Shown here piece after piece: positions 42,843 to 52,135 of a stretch of 64,000 nt of DNA. Numbering within the stretch: the first letter of the stretch is position 1; every line of letters begins with the position of its first letter. The stretch comes from Saccopteryx bilineata (Eukaryota; Chordata; Mammalia; Chiroptera; Emballonuridae): contig NC_089491.1 of assembly GCF_036850765.1 (NCBI RefSeq), positions 189,911,020-189,975,019 of the forward strand, written 5' to 3'. A model generated the notes under the pieces. The model saw only the letters and a list, made by a program, of their open reading frames with translations, did not search any database and was not told where the DNA came from. A program made the translations under genes and the position numbers.

Positions 42843-43819
42843 ATGCCATCAGGGAAGAAGAAATTGAATACCATGGCTACACAAGACAGAGGCATAGTTC
42901 ATAAAGAAAATGAAAAATCTCCAGAAAAAAAATCTCAATCACATGAAAACCTTGGAGTTAAATGATAGAGAATTTAAAATTGAAATTCTGAAAATACTCA
43001 ACAAGATGTGAGAAGACACCAATAGGGAACTTAATAAGTTCAGAAAACAAATTAATGAGCAAAATAAATACCTCACTAAGGAGACTGAAACTTTAAAAAC
43101 AGAGCTGAGGAACTCAATACATGAATAAAAGACTAAGGTATTAAGTTTAGTTACTAGAACAGGCCAGATAGAGGAAAGAATCAGTGAGATCAAAGACAGG
43201 CAACTAGAGATGCTATGAAGAGAAGAGGAGACTCACAAATTAAAAAAACAGAGAGATCTACAAGAATTATCTGATTCCATCAGAAAGAACAATATAAAAA
43301 TAATGGGTATATCAGAACAAAGAGAAGGAGAAGGGAATGGAGAGCATATTCAAACAAATAATTGATTATAACTTCCCAAGCCTGCAAAGAGTTAAAGCCT
43401 TGAATTCAAGAAGCAAACAGAACACCAAATTACTGCAACCCAAACAGACTCACTCCAAAGCACATTGTAATAAAATTGTCAAAAAACAATGACAAAGAAA
43501 GAATCCTCAAGGCAGCTAGGGAAAAGAAGAATATAACATATACAGGAAAGCCCACTAGATTATCATCAGATTTCTCAGCAGAAACTCTACAAGCCAGAAT
43601 AGAGTGGACCCAAACATTCAAAGCTGAAAGAGAGGAATTACCAGCCAAGAATACTATATCCAGTAAAGTTATCCTTCAAATAGGAAGAAGAAATAAAAAC
43701 TTTTACAGACACACAGAAGCTGAGGGAATTTATCACCAGAAAACCCCCACTGCAGAAAAATACTCAAGGAGGTTATTTGACCAGATACAAAGAACAAAAC
43801 AAATTAAAACTACAAGTAA
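42843..43819 (+). pseudogene. L1 ORF1 remnant
   Basis: It aligns by eye over its full length with the intact ORF1 at 50805-51800, starting at the equivalent ATG and ending at the equivalent TAA. Several stops and frameshifts (for example within 43000-43330) break it. The best preserved part is the C-terminal domain (43476-43700), with REKKNITYTGKPTRLSSDFS. It would have encoded the RNA-binding ORF1 protein. Confidence 0.9.
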
Positions 43820-43911
43820 AAGCTCCAACAAGGTAACAATAAAAACTAGGATAATCTGTGACAACAATAACAAAAAAGGGAGAGGATAAAGATCTGCAGT
43901 AGCAAAGGAGG

Positions 43912-44151
43912 ATGGAGTATAGAAGCACTCATAAGACAAAGGACTCTTGTACATATGAACATTTGTTTCTTAATAACCTAATGATAACCACCCACAAAAA
44001 AGTTACTACTGAAACACACAGCTTAAAAAAAGAAGAAACAGGGGAAATAAGTATGGAATACCACCAAACAAAAACAACTGACAGAAACAAAAAAGAGAAG
44101 AACCAAACAAGACACAGAGCTACCAGAAAACAAAGCATAAAATGGCTATAG
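43912..44151 (+). CDS. 79-aa inter-ORF reading frame of the older L1
   Basis: An open frame lies wholly between the ORF1 and ORF2 remnants. It has the same length, counted from the equivalent ATG, as the frame at 51896-52135 in the younger L1, with no net indel. Its C-terminal half is basic and matches well (QTKTTDRNKKEKNQTR here). The end ATGGCTATAG overlaps the ORF2 start codon with its own stop. It remains open although both neighbours are broken. No known domain, signal peptide or membrane segment is visible. The region is A-rich and T-poor, which favours open frames by chance. Confidence 0.3.
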   Translation: MEYRSTHKTKDSCTYEHLFLNNLMITTHKKVTTETHSLKKEETGEISMEYHQTKTTDRNKKEKNQTRHRATRKQSIKWL

Positions 44152-47100
44152 AAAATCCTCAAGTGTCAATAATTACCCATTATTGGACTGAACTCACCAA
44201 TAAAGAGGCACAGAATAGCAGAATGGATCAAAAAGCATATGCTGCCTTCAAGAGACACATCTAAGCTGCAAAGACAAAAGTAGATTCAAAGTGAAAGGTT
44301 GAAAATGATTCTCAAGCAAATAATATCTAAAGAAAAGCAGGTGGAGCCATACTCATATCTGACAATGCTGACTTCAAGACAACAAAGGTACTAGAGACAA
44401 AGATGGACATTTCATAATGGTAAAGGGGACATTGCATCAAAAAGACATAACACTTCTTAATATATATGCACTGAACCAGGGAGCACCAAAATATATAAGA
44501 CATCTACTAACTGATCTCAAAATAGAATCATACTTGGAGATTTCAATACACCCTTGATGGCCTTAGATAGATCATCCAAACTGAAAATCAATAATAAATA
44601 CTGGACTTAAATGACATTGTGGACCAAATAGATATAATAGACATTTATAGGACATTTCATTCCAAAACATCAGATTATACATTCTTCTCCAGTGTACACG
44701 AAACATTTTCAAGCATAGACTATATGTTGGGACACAAACTAACATCAACAAATTCAGGAAGACTGAAATAATACCAAGCATATTTTCTGATCATAAGGCT
44801 TTGGAGTTAGAATTCAATTGTAAAAAGGAAGTAGAGAAACTGACAAAAATGCAGAAATTAAACAACATATAATAGTTCTAAAAAATGACTGGTTCAAGAA
44901 AAAACAAAAGCAGAGATCAAAAGATATATACAGACAAATGAAAATGATAATATGACATATCAAAATTTCTGGGATACAGCAAAAGAAGTAATAAGAGAGA
45001 AGTTTATCATTACAGGCTAATATCAAGAAACAGGAGAGATCCCAAGTAAACAACCTAACATCACACCTTAAGGAACTAGAAAAAGAAGAACAAAGGTAAC
45101 CTAAAGTCAGCAGAAGAAAGGAAATAGTAAAAATTAGAGTTGAACTAAATGAAATAGAAAACAAAAAACTATAGAAAAAAATTAATACAACAAAGAGCTT
45201 GTTCTTTGAAAAGATCAAAAAAATCAACAAACCATTGGCTAGACTTACTAAGGAAAAAAGAGGAAGGACTCATATAAACAAAATTCAAAGTGAAAGAGGA
45301 GAAATTAACACGGACATCATAGATATACAAAGAATCATAGTAGAATATTATGAAAGATTATATGCCACCAAATTCAACAACCTAGAGTAAATAGATAAAT
45401 TCCTAGAACTATACAATCTTCCTAGACTGAGTCAAGAAGTGGAAAACCTAAATAGACCTATAAGCAGGGAGGAATTAGAAACAACTATCAAAAATCTCCC
45501 CCAAAACAAACGTCCAGGACCAGATGGCTACACTAGTGAATTCTACCAAACATTGAAAGAACATCTGGTACATATCCTTATCAAAGTCTTCCAAAAAATA
45601 GAAGAAGAATCAATACTCCCCAACACATTTTATGAGGCCAACATAACCCTCATACCAAAATCCAGCAAGGACAACACAAAAAAAGAAAACTATAGACCAA
45701 CATCTCTAATGAATACAGATGCAAAAATCCTAGACAAAATACACTATTCACAAAAATTAGGGGATCAGGGAATGTGTAGATACTCCAGTACTTTCAGCCT
45801 TTTGTATAGTGCATTCTCACCAATGAAATAAAAGTTGGTTTTGCATCTCATTTGCATAATCAAACAACTTTCTTTGACTTGTCATTTGCTTTTCTGATGT
45901 ACTTGTTTAACAAAAAAAGTCAAATGCTTCTTTTTTTATCATTTCATATTTATTTTGAAATATCCCCTAATTTTTGTGAACAGTACACTAGCAAATCAAA
46001 TACAACAATATATTTAAAAAACAATACATCACAATCAAGTGGGATTCATTCCAGGAGCACAAGGATGATTCAATATATGGAGATCGATCAATGTAATACA
46101 CTACATCAACAAAACAAAGAACAAAAATCATATGATCCTATCAATAGATGCAGAAAAGGCATTTGATAAGATACAACATCCTTTATGTTTAAAACACTCA
46201 AAATCAGAATAGAAGGAAAGTACCTCAACATAATAAAGGCCACATATGACCAACCATCAGCTAATGTCATGCTAACTGGTGAAAAATGAAGGCTTTTCCT
46301 CTAAAATTGGGAACAAGACAAGGCTGCCCACTCTCTTCACTCTTGCTTAACATAGTTCTGGAAGTTTTAGCCAGAGTGATCAGGCAAGAGAAAGAAATAA
46401 AAGGCATCCATATTGGGAAAGAAGAAGTAAAGGTAGCATTTTTTACAGATGACATAATCCTGTATATAGAAAATGTCAACGACTTCACAAAGAAACTATT
46501 AGAAATAATAAACCAATACAGTAAAGTCACAGGATACAAAATCAATATACAAAAGTCCACTGCTTTCCTATATGCCAAAGATAAAACATTAGAAAATAAA
46601 CTCAGAAAAACAATTCCTTGTACAATTGCAACAAAAAAATAAAATAAAATACCTAGGAATAAACTTAACAAAGAATATGAAGCACCTATATACTGAAAAT
46701 TATAAGACATTATTGAAAGAAATTGAAAAAGACACAATGAAATAGAAAAATATTCCATGTTCATGGATTGGAAGAATCAACATAGTTAAAAAGACCATAT
46801 TACCCAAAACAATATACAAATTTAATGCAATCCCCATCAAAATCCCAATGTCATTTTTTAAAGAAATAGAACAAAAAATTACCAGGTTTGTGTAAAACCA
46901 TAAAAAGCCCCAAATAGCCAAAGCAATCCTGAGGAAAAAGAATGAAGCTGGAGTATCTTACTACCTGTCTTCAAATTGTACTACAGAGCCACAATAATCA
47001 AAACATCATAGTATCAGCAGAAAAACAGACATAGAGGCCAATGGAACAGAATCTAGAGCCCAGGAATAAAACCACATATATATGGATAAATCATTTTCAA

Positions 47101-48146
47101 CAAAGGAGCCAAAAACACACAAAGGAAAAAAGAAAGCCTCGTCAATAAATGGTGCTGGGAAAATTGGAAAGCCACATGCAAAAGAATGAAACTTGACTAC
47201 AGTTTGTCCCCCTGCACAAAAATTAATTCAAAATGGAGCAAAGACCTTAAATATAAGAGCTGAAATAATAAATTACATAGAAGAAAACATAGGTACTAAA
47301 CTCATGGACCTTGGCTGTAGAGAACATTTTATGAATTTGACCTCAAAGGCAAGGGCAGTAAAGGCAAAAATAAATGAATGGGACTATATAAAACTAAAAA
47401 GTTTCTGCACAGCAAAAGAAACTGACACAAAACAAATAGGCAGCCAACTAAATGGGAGATATTTGTAAACAATAGCTCCAAAATATATGAAGAACTACAA
47501 AGCTCAGCAACAAACAAACAAACAATCCAATTAAAAAATAGGGAGAGGACCTGAAGAGACACTTCTCCCAAAAGGACATACAAATGGCTAACAGATATAT
47601 GAGAAGATTCTCATCTTCACTAACTATTTGAGAAATGCAATTCAAATGCAAATACAATGAGATACTACCTCACACCTGTTAGATTGGCTATATCAACAAG
47701 ACAGGTAATAGCAAGTGTTGGAGAGGCTGTGGAGAAAAAGAAACCCTCATTCACTGTTGGTGGGAATGTAAATTAGTACAACCAGTATGGAAGATAGTAT
47801 GGTGGTTCCTCAAAAAATTAAGACTAGAATTATGATATGACCCAGCAATCCCTGGATATCTACCCCCAAACTCAGAAACATTAGTACATAAAAACACATG
47901 CTCCCCCATGTTCATCACAGTATTATTCACAGTGGCCAAGACATGGAAACAACCAAAGTATCCCTCGATAGAGAATGGATAAAGAAGATGTGGTAGATAT
48001 ATACTATGGAATACCACTCAGCCATAAGAAATGATGACAGTGCCATTTACGACAGCATAGATGGACCTTGAGAACATTATACTGGTGAAATAAGTAAATC
48101 AGGAAAAGCTAAGAACTGCATGATTCCATACATAAGTGGGACATAA
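44142..48146 (+). pseudogene. L1 ORF2 remnant (endonuclease/reverse transcriptase)
   Basis: The frame begins at ATG 44142 and corresponds throughout to ORF2 of the younger L1. Preserved pieces include 45439-45740 ([20 protein letters not shown]) and 46286-46642 ([14 protein letters not shown], with [11 protein letters not shown] in place of FADD). The C-terminal part lies around 47193-48146. Many frameshifts and stops, plus the MITE at 45742, abolish function. Confidence 0.92.
45742..45983. mobile_element. mariner-like MITE inside the older L1, 242 bp
   Basis: Inverted ends CTATTCACAAAAATTAGGGG (from 45744) and the complement of CTGTTCACAAAAATTAGGGG (ending 45983) differ at one position. TA lies on both sides (45740-45741 and 45984-45985). 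Removing the insert restores alignment with the younger L1 ORF2 at 53766. There is no transposase frame, so it is non-autonomous. Confidence 0.9.
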
Positions 48147-48394
48147 AACTGAGACTCATGGACTTAGACAAGAATGTGGTGGTTACCAGGAGGGAGGGGA
48201 AGGGTGTCTAAGGGGTGGGAGGAGGGCATTAAGAGGAATAAATATAGGTGACAGAAAATGATTTGACTTTGGGTGATGGGTATACAACATAATGAACAGT
48301 TGAAATGCTGTAAAAATGTTTACCTGAAGCCTATGTACTCTTATTGATCAATGTTACCCTGTTAAAGTTAATTTTTTAAATAAAATTAAAAAAT

Positions 48395-48409
48395 AAAAAG
48401 GTTAATGGA
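48395..48409. repeat. target-site duplication, 5' copy, of the younger L1
   Basis: AAAAAGGTTAATGGA, repeated exactly at 56231-56245. It is also the 3' target copy of the older L1 (compare 41774-41787). The preceding T and the following A-run fit an L1 endonuclease cut of type TTTT/A on the other strand. Confidence 0.92.
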
Positions 48410-48410
48410 G

Positions 48411-48431
48411 TGACGTCACGGAAATGGCGCC
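48411..48431 (+). promoter_or_regulatory. CRE and YY1-like motif at the L1 start
   Basis: TGACGTCA (48411-48418) is a perfect palindromic CREB/ATF site. AAATGGCGCC (48422-48431) resembles the YY1 motif that in human L1 positions transcription at the first nucleotide. Both lie within the first 22 bp of the element. The older L1 has the degraded equivalents GACATCAG and TAATGGCAGC. Confidence 0.7.
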
Positions 48432-49886
48432 GTGAGAAGCGCGTCCGACAGCTCTCCCCTAAATCACAACAAATTTATCAACTAGAAACAGAAAAATTTA
48501 TCCTCGGAGCATTCCGGAGTTCCACACAAACTGAAAGCAAAAGGACTGTTATCACTTGAATCTGAGAGACGAGGGTGTGGAGGAAGCTACTGCAGCAGCG
48601 ATGCTCATTCAAGCCGCGAGGGAGTGCGCCTGCGGTGAGTCAGCCCATATACGTGGGAAACGCGAGCCGCCGCGAGCGGCCAACGTGAGCTGCCACCGTG
48701 AGCCGCCATGAGCCCCCGCGAGCCGCCGCCGCGAGCGGCCGCCGCAAACCGCCACCGCCAGCGGCCGCCACGAGCCGCCGCGCGCGCGCCCGGTCCGGTT
48801 GAGCACCACTGACGTTCCCAGCGGCCCGCACACTGCGAGTGGGGGTCGCCGGCCACCGGTGCCAGGAGCGCCCCATTCGCGTGCGTGCCTTGGGCATTCC
48901 ACACGCCCAGGGCGCCCTACTGGCCCGCACACCCAGGGGGCTCCATTATCCTGCGCCTGGTGCGGTCCAGCCGCCAGCAGCAGGGCGAGCAGGAGAGGCT
49001 TGGGAGATTCTCTCCGTGGGCGGGGCACCTCACCCAGCCATTCAAGCTAACAATCAAGCGTTGGGGGAGGGGCGCGCGCAGGCAGCCTAAAATACCTTCG
49101 GAAACACAGCTGCGACCCAATCACTGAAATTAGCTTAACCCATAAAATCTGCGCACCCTCGGTTCTAATTGATAAGATCTCTCTCAGTTCAGCGATCCAA
49201 GACAAGAGGCATGATATTTTTTAGTGCCTCTCGCTAAAGGGGCGGGGGCAACTTCTGATTGATAGAGCCTCCATATTAAGGGATAAACGCTAACAAGAAG
49301 GACTTGGCAGATAATAAGGTCTATACTACACTAGTCGTAAGCAGAGACTAGTGCCTCTTCTTCCCTGCAAAAACAGGCTACAAAGTGTGGAAAGCCTGGG
49401 TTGAGAGGTCCAACTAAATGATAGGCGCTGAACAGTCACCTTGACAACAATTGACTCCCACCCCCGCCTGATTACACTGGAGGCCCTGACTCTCAGAGCC
49501 TTTCCCACTGAGTGGGGATAGAGTGGGGATTTCCCAGCTCTTTGAGCCTCTTACTCCCCAGGCAGAAGCAGTTGCAGCCTTATAGCTGGATCACCAGGCT
49601 GCTAATTCAGAAAGGGGGGACTAGGAGAGAGAATCCAGGAAAGCACACTCTCTCATCGTTGGACCCTGCAAACGCCAACAAGCCTTTACTTCCAGCAAGA
49701 CTAAAGCCAATTATATGACATTGCCATAGAATCCCATCAACTGCAAATCCCTACCTAAGAGTGACACAGGGGCAGAGCCTGGGGTACAGAGTCACCGACC
49801 AGGAAGAGGGAGAGAAAAGAAAAAGGAAGAAGTTAACCTCTCAAAATCAAGAAAAACCCACAGACTTTACAACTTGATCCACTAAT
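48432..49886 (+). promoter_or_regulatory. L1 5'UTR, GC-rich promoter part
   Basis: A CpG-dense region follows the start, strongest at 48580-49080, then AT/GC-balanced leader. Beyond the first 60 bp or so it is not recognisably like the 5'UTR of the older L1. That suggests replacement of most of the promoter region between subfamilies. Open frames on both strands (for example 48609-49028, minus) are explained by GC-rich low-complexity sequence. Confidence 0.7.
48661..48789. repeat. 12-13 bp GC-rich minisatellite in the L1 5'UTR
   Basis: Degenerate tandem units around CGTGAGCCGCCA / CGCGAGCGGCCA, about ten copies, nearly every unit with CpGs. Repeated promoter units occur in some other mammalian L1s (for example mouse monomers), but these are much shorter. 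Confidence 0.8.
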
Positions 49887-50760
49887 TTTGTTGTTGTTGT
49901 TGTTGTTGTTGTTTGTTTCTTCTATCTTTTTGCCTTTATTTCCTCCACCTCGGTCCTTCTATTCTCTGCCCATCTTATGCTTCCCCTTTCTTGAACTACA
50001 CTACCCATGAGTGTTGCATTTTATTTTTCTTCTTCATCCTCACCCTCCTTTAAGGTTATACTCCAAAACACTTAACTCTCACTCTCTCCTCTTTTGTTTT
50101 TTTTTTTGTCTTGCTTTATTTTGTTTTTTTCTCCTCCTATTTTATTTCTTCCTTCGTTTTTCTCTTTTTCTTATTTTTTCCTTTCTATTCGTTTTTTCTT
50201 TTCTCATTTTACTTTCCTCCCATATAATCCTCAATCACGAACAAATTAGTCAATTTGGGACTCAAGGCTTATTTTGGCTTTATTTCTCTTTTTTGCTTTT
50301 GTTTTTAATTTTTTTTTCTCTTGTTTGTTTATTATTGTGGCATTTTGGGTCCTCCCAACCCAAGGTCTCCATTGTATTTAGTCTTCGCTCCACTTAATAC
50401 AACAGATTTTTACTTATTATTTTTATTTTTTCTTCTTTATTATTCTTTTTTGGTCCTTTTTTCTGATTCCCTCTTATCCCTCTCATTATATCTCTTAGTT
50501 GACCATCACTTACAAGCAAATCATCTTATGCTTGTCTAAGATTTTCTTCCTTTTTTTTTTTTTTTGCATTTAGTAGGTCCCTACTCCCTTTTTTTTGCCC
50601 CCTGAACTCTTCACCCCAAATCAGGCCCTCCATTATAGGCACGATATTTCCCTGAGGAGGGGAGAGGAGGGAAAGAGAAGAGAGAAAAAAAGGGGGAAAT
50701 AATAAATTATTACTGTTTTTTTTTGTGGGGTGTTTTACCCTTTTTTTTTTTTCTTTTAAC
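49887..50760 (+). repeat. (TTG)n and long T/C-rich tract before ORF1
   Basis: (TTG)8 at 49888-49912 leads into about 850 bp dominated by T and C, with T-runs at 50096, 50305, 50552 and 50738. The older L1 has a shorter T-rich tract in the same place (42590-42820). It ends about 45 bp before the ORF1 start. Confidence 0.85.
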
Positions 50761-50804
50761 TCTTTATTCATTCTAATTAGTGCTATCAATAAGACCACCC
50801 TCAG

Positions 50805-51800
50805 ATGCCGATAAGAAAGAGGAAATCGAATATTATGGATACAAAAGAAAGAGAGGTAACACAAATAGATGTGGAAAAATCTATGGAGAAAAGACTTAAC
50901 ATATTGGAAGCCTTGGAGCTAAATGACAGAGAATTTAAAATAGAAATCTTAAAAATACTCAGAGATATACAAGAAAACACAGAAAGGCAATATAGGGAGA
51001 TCAGAAAACAACTCAATGAACACAAAGAATATATTACCAAGGAAATTGAAACTATAAAAACAAATCAAACAGAAATGAAAAACTCAATTCACGAGCTGAA
51101 AAACGAGGTAACAAGCTTAGCTAACAGAACAGCCCAGATTGAAGATAGGATTAGTGGAATAGAAGACAAACAACTTGAGGCACAACAGAGAGAAGAAGAA
51201 AGAGACTCAAAAATAATAAAAAATGAGAAAGCTCTACAGGAATTGTCTGACTCCATCAGAAAGAATAACATAAGAATAATAGGTATATCAGAGGGAGAAG
51301 AGAAAGAAAATGGAATGGAGAATATACTCAAACAAATAATAGACGAGAACTTCCCAAGCCTGTGGAAGGAACTAAAGCCTCAAATTCAAGAAGCAAACAG
51401 AACACCAAGTTTTCTTAACCCCAACAAACCCACTCCAAGGCACATCATAATAAAGATGACACAAACCAATGACAAAGAAAAAATTCTCAAGGCAGCCAGG
51501 GAAAAGAAGAGTACAACATATAAAGGAAGGCCTATTAGATTATCATCAGATTTCTCAGCAGAAACTCTACAAGCTAGAAGAGAGTGGACCCCAATATTTA
51601 AAGCCCTGAAAGAGAGGAACTTTCAGCCAAGAATACTATACCCATCAAAGCTATCCTTCAAGTATGAAGGAGATATAAAAACATTCACAAATACAGAAAA
51701 GATGAGAGAATTTATCAACAGAAAGCCCCCACTCCAGGAAATACTAAGGGGGGTTTTCCAACCAGATTCAAAGAACAAAAGAAAACAACACCACAAGTAA
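50805..51800 (+). CDS. L1 ORF1: L1 ORF1 protein (RNA-binding chaperone), intact
   Basis: A 331-aa protein, close to the human ORF1p length of 338. Its role in the family is to form a trimer that coats L1 RNA in a cytoplasmic ribonucleoprotein and acts as a nucleic-acid chaperone for retrotransposition. A basic N-terminus (about residues 1-40) is followed by a charged heptad-rich coiled coil (about 45-150, ending in the KALQELSDSIRKN region). Next is an RRM-like part with RIIGISEGEEKENG (about 155-170) and HIIIKM (about 215). The C-terminal domain contains REKKSTTYKGRPIRLSSDFS and AETLQARREW (about 232-262), the most conserved signature of the family. The start is the first ATG after the T-rich tract and matches the equivalent ATG in the older copy. 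No lesion is visible. Confidence 0.96.
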   Translation: MPIRKRKSNIMDTKEREVTQIDVEKSMEKRLNILEALELNDREFKIEILKILRDIQENTERQYREIRKQLNEHKEYITKEIETIKTNQTEMKNSIHELKNEVTSLANRTAQIEDRISGIEDKQLEAQQREEERDSKIIKNEKALQELSDSIRKNNIRIIGISEGEEKENGMENILKQIIDENFPSLWKELKPQIQEANRTPSFLNPNKPTPRHIIIKMTQTNDKEKILKAAREKKSTTYKGRPIRLSSDFSAETLQARREWTPIFKALKERNFQPRILYPSKLSFKYEGDIKTFTNTEKMREFINRKPPLQEILRGVFQPDSKNKRKQHHK

Positions 51801-51892
51801 CAGCTCCACCAAGAACACAATAAAACCAAACTTAAACTGTGACAACAAAGGAAAAAAAGGGGGGAGAGGATGGAGATTAACAGTAGCAAAGG

Positions 51893-52135
51893 ATGATGAA
51901 GTGCAGAAATACTTATAAGATAGGGTACTACAATGAATATGGTAGGTACCCTTTTCATTACTTAATGGTAACCACCCTTAAAAAAACCACCACAAAAACA
52001 CTTGACTTAAAAAAGGTAGCAACAGAGGAAAGAAGTATGGAACACAAACAAACAAAAACAAATGATAGAAAAACAAAAGAGAAGAATCAAACTAGATACA
52101 AAACTAACAGAAAGCAATTTATAAAATGGCAGTAG
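51893..52135 (+). CDS. 80-aa inter-ORF reading frame of the younger L1
   Basis: An open frame between ORF1 and ORF2, starting ATGATG. From the second ATG (51896) it has the same 79-codon length as the frame at 43912-44151 in the older L1, and more than half of the residues match by eye. It is lysine/threonine-rich, with [20 protein letters not shown] near the end, and has no cysteine cluster, signal peptide or membrane segment. Its last codons overlap the ORF2 start (ATGGCAGTAG, 52126-52135), an arrangement that could permit termination-reinitiation into ORF2. It matches no protein I know. The alternative is an untranslated spacer that is open by chance because it is A-rich. Confidence 0.35.
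   Translation: MMKCRNTYKIGYYNEYGRYPFHYLMVTTLKKTTTKTLDLKKVATEERSMEHKQTKTNDRKTKEKNQTRYKTNRKQFIKWQ

Larger units (their letters stand above)
41788..48394 (+). mobile_element. older full-length L1, plus strand
   Basis: The 5' start (GGACATCAGAGTAATGGCAG) is homologous to that of the younger L1 at 48410. It has a 1.05-kb 5'UTR ending in a T-rich tract, decayed ORF1 (42843-43819), a 322-bp spacer, decayed ORF2 (44142-48146) and a 3'UTR ending in an AT-rich tail at about 48394. The 5' flank AAAAGGTTAAGGGA (41774-41787) matches AAAAGGTTAATGGA at the 3' end, giving a target duplication with one mismatch. A mariner-like MITE is inserted in ORF2. The younger L1 starts immediately downstream. Confidence 0.93.

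Noticed and set aside
48609..49028. cellular gene on the minus strand
   Set aside because: It is antisense to the GC minisatellite of the L1 5'UTR; Arg/Ala/Gly bias follows from the repeat. Kept only as a low-interest ORF0-like finding.
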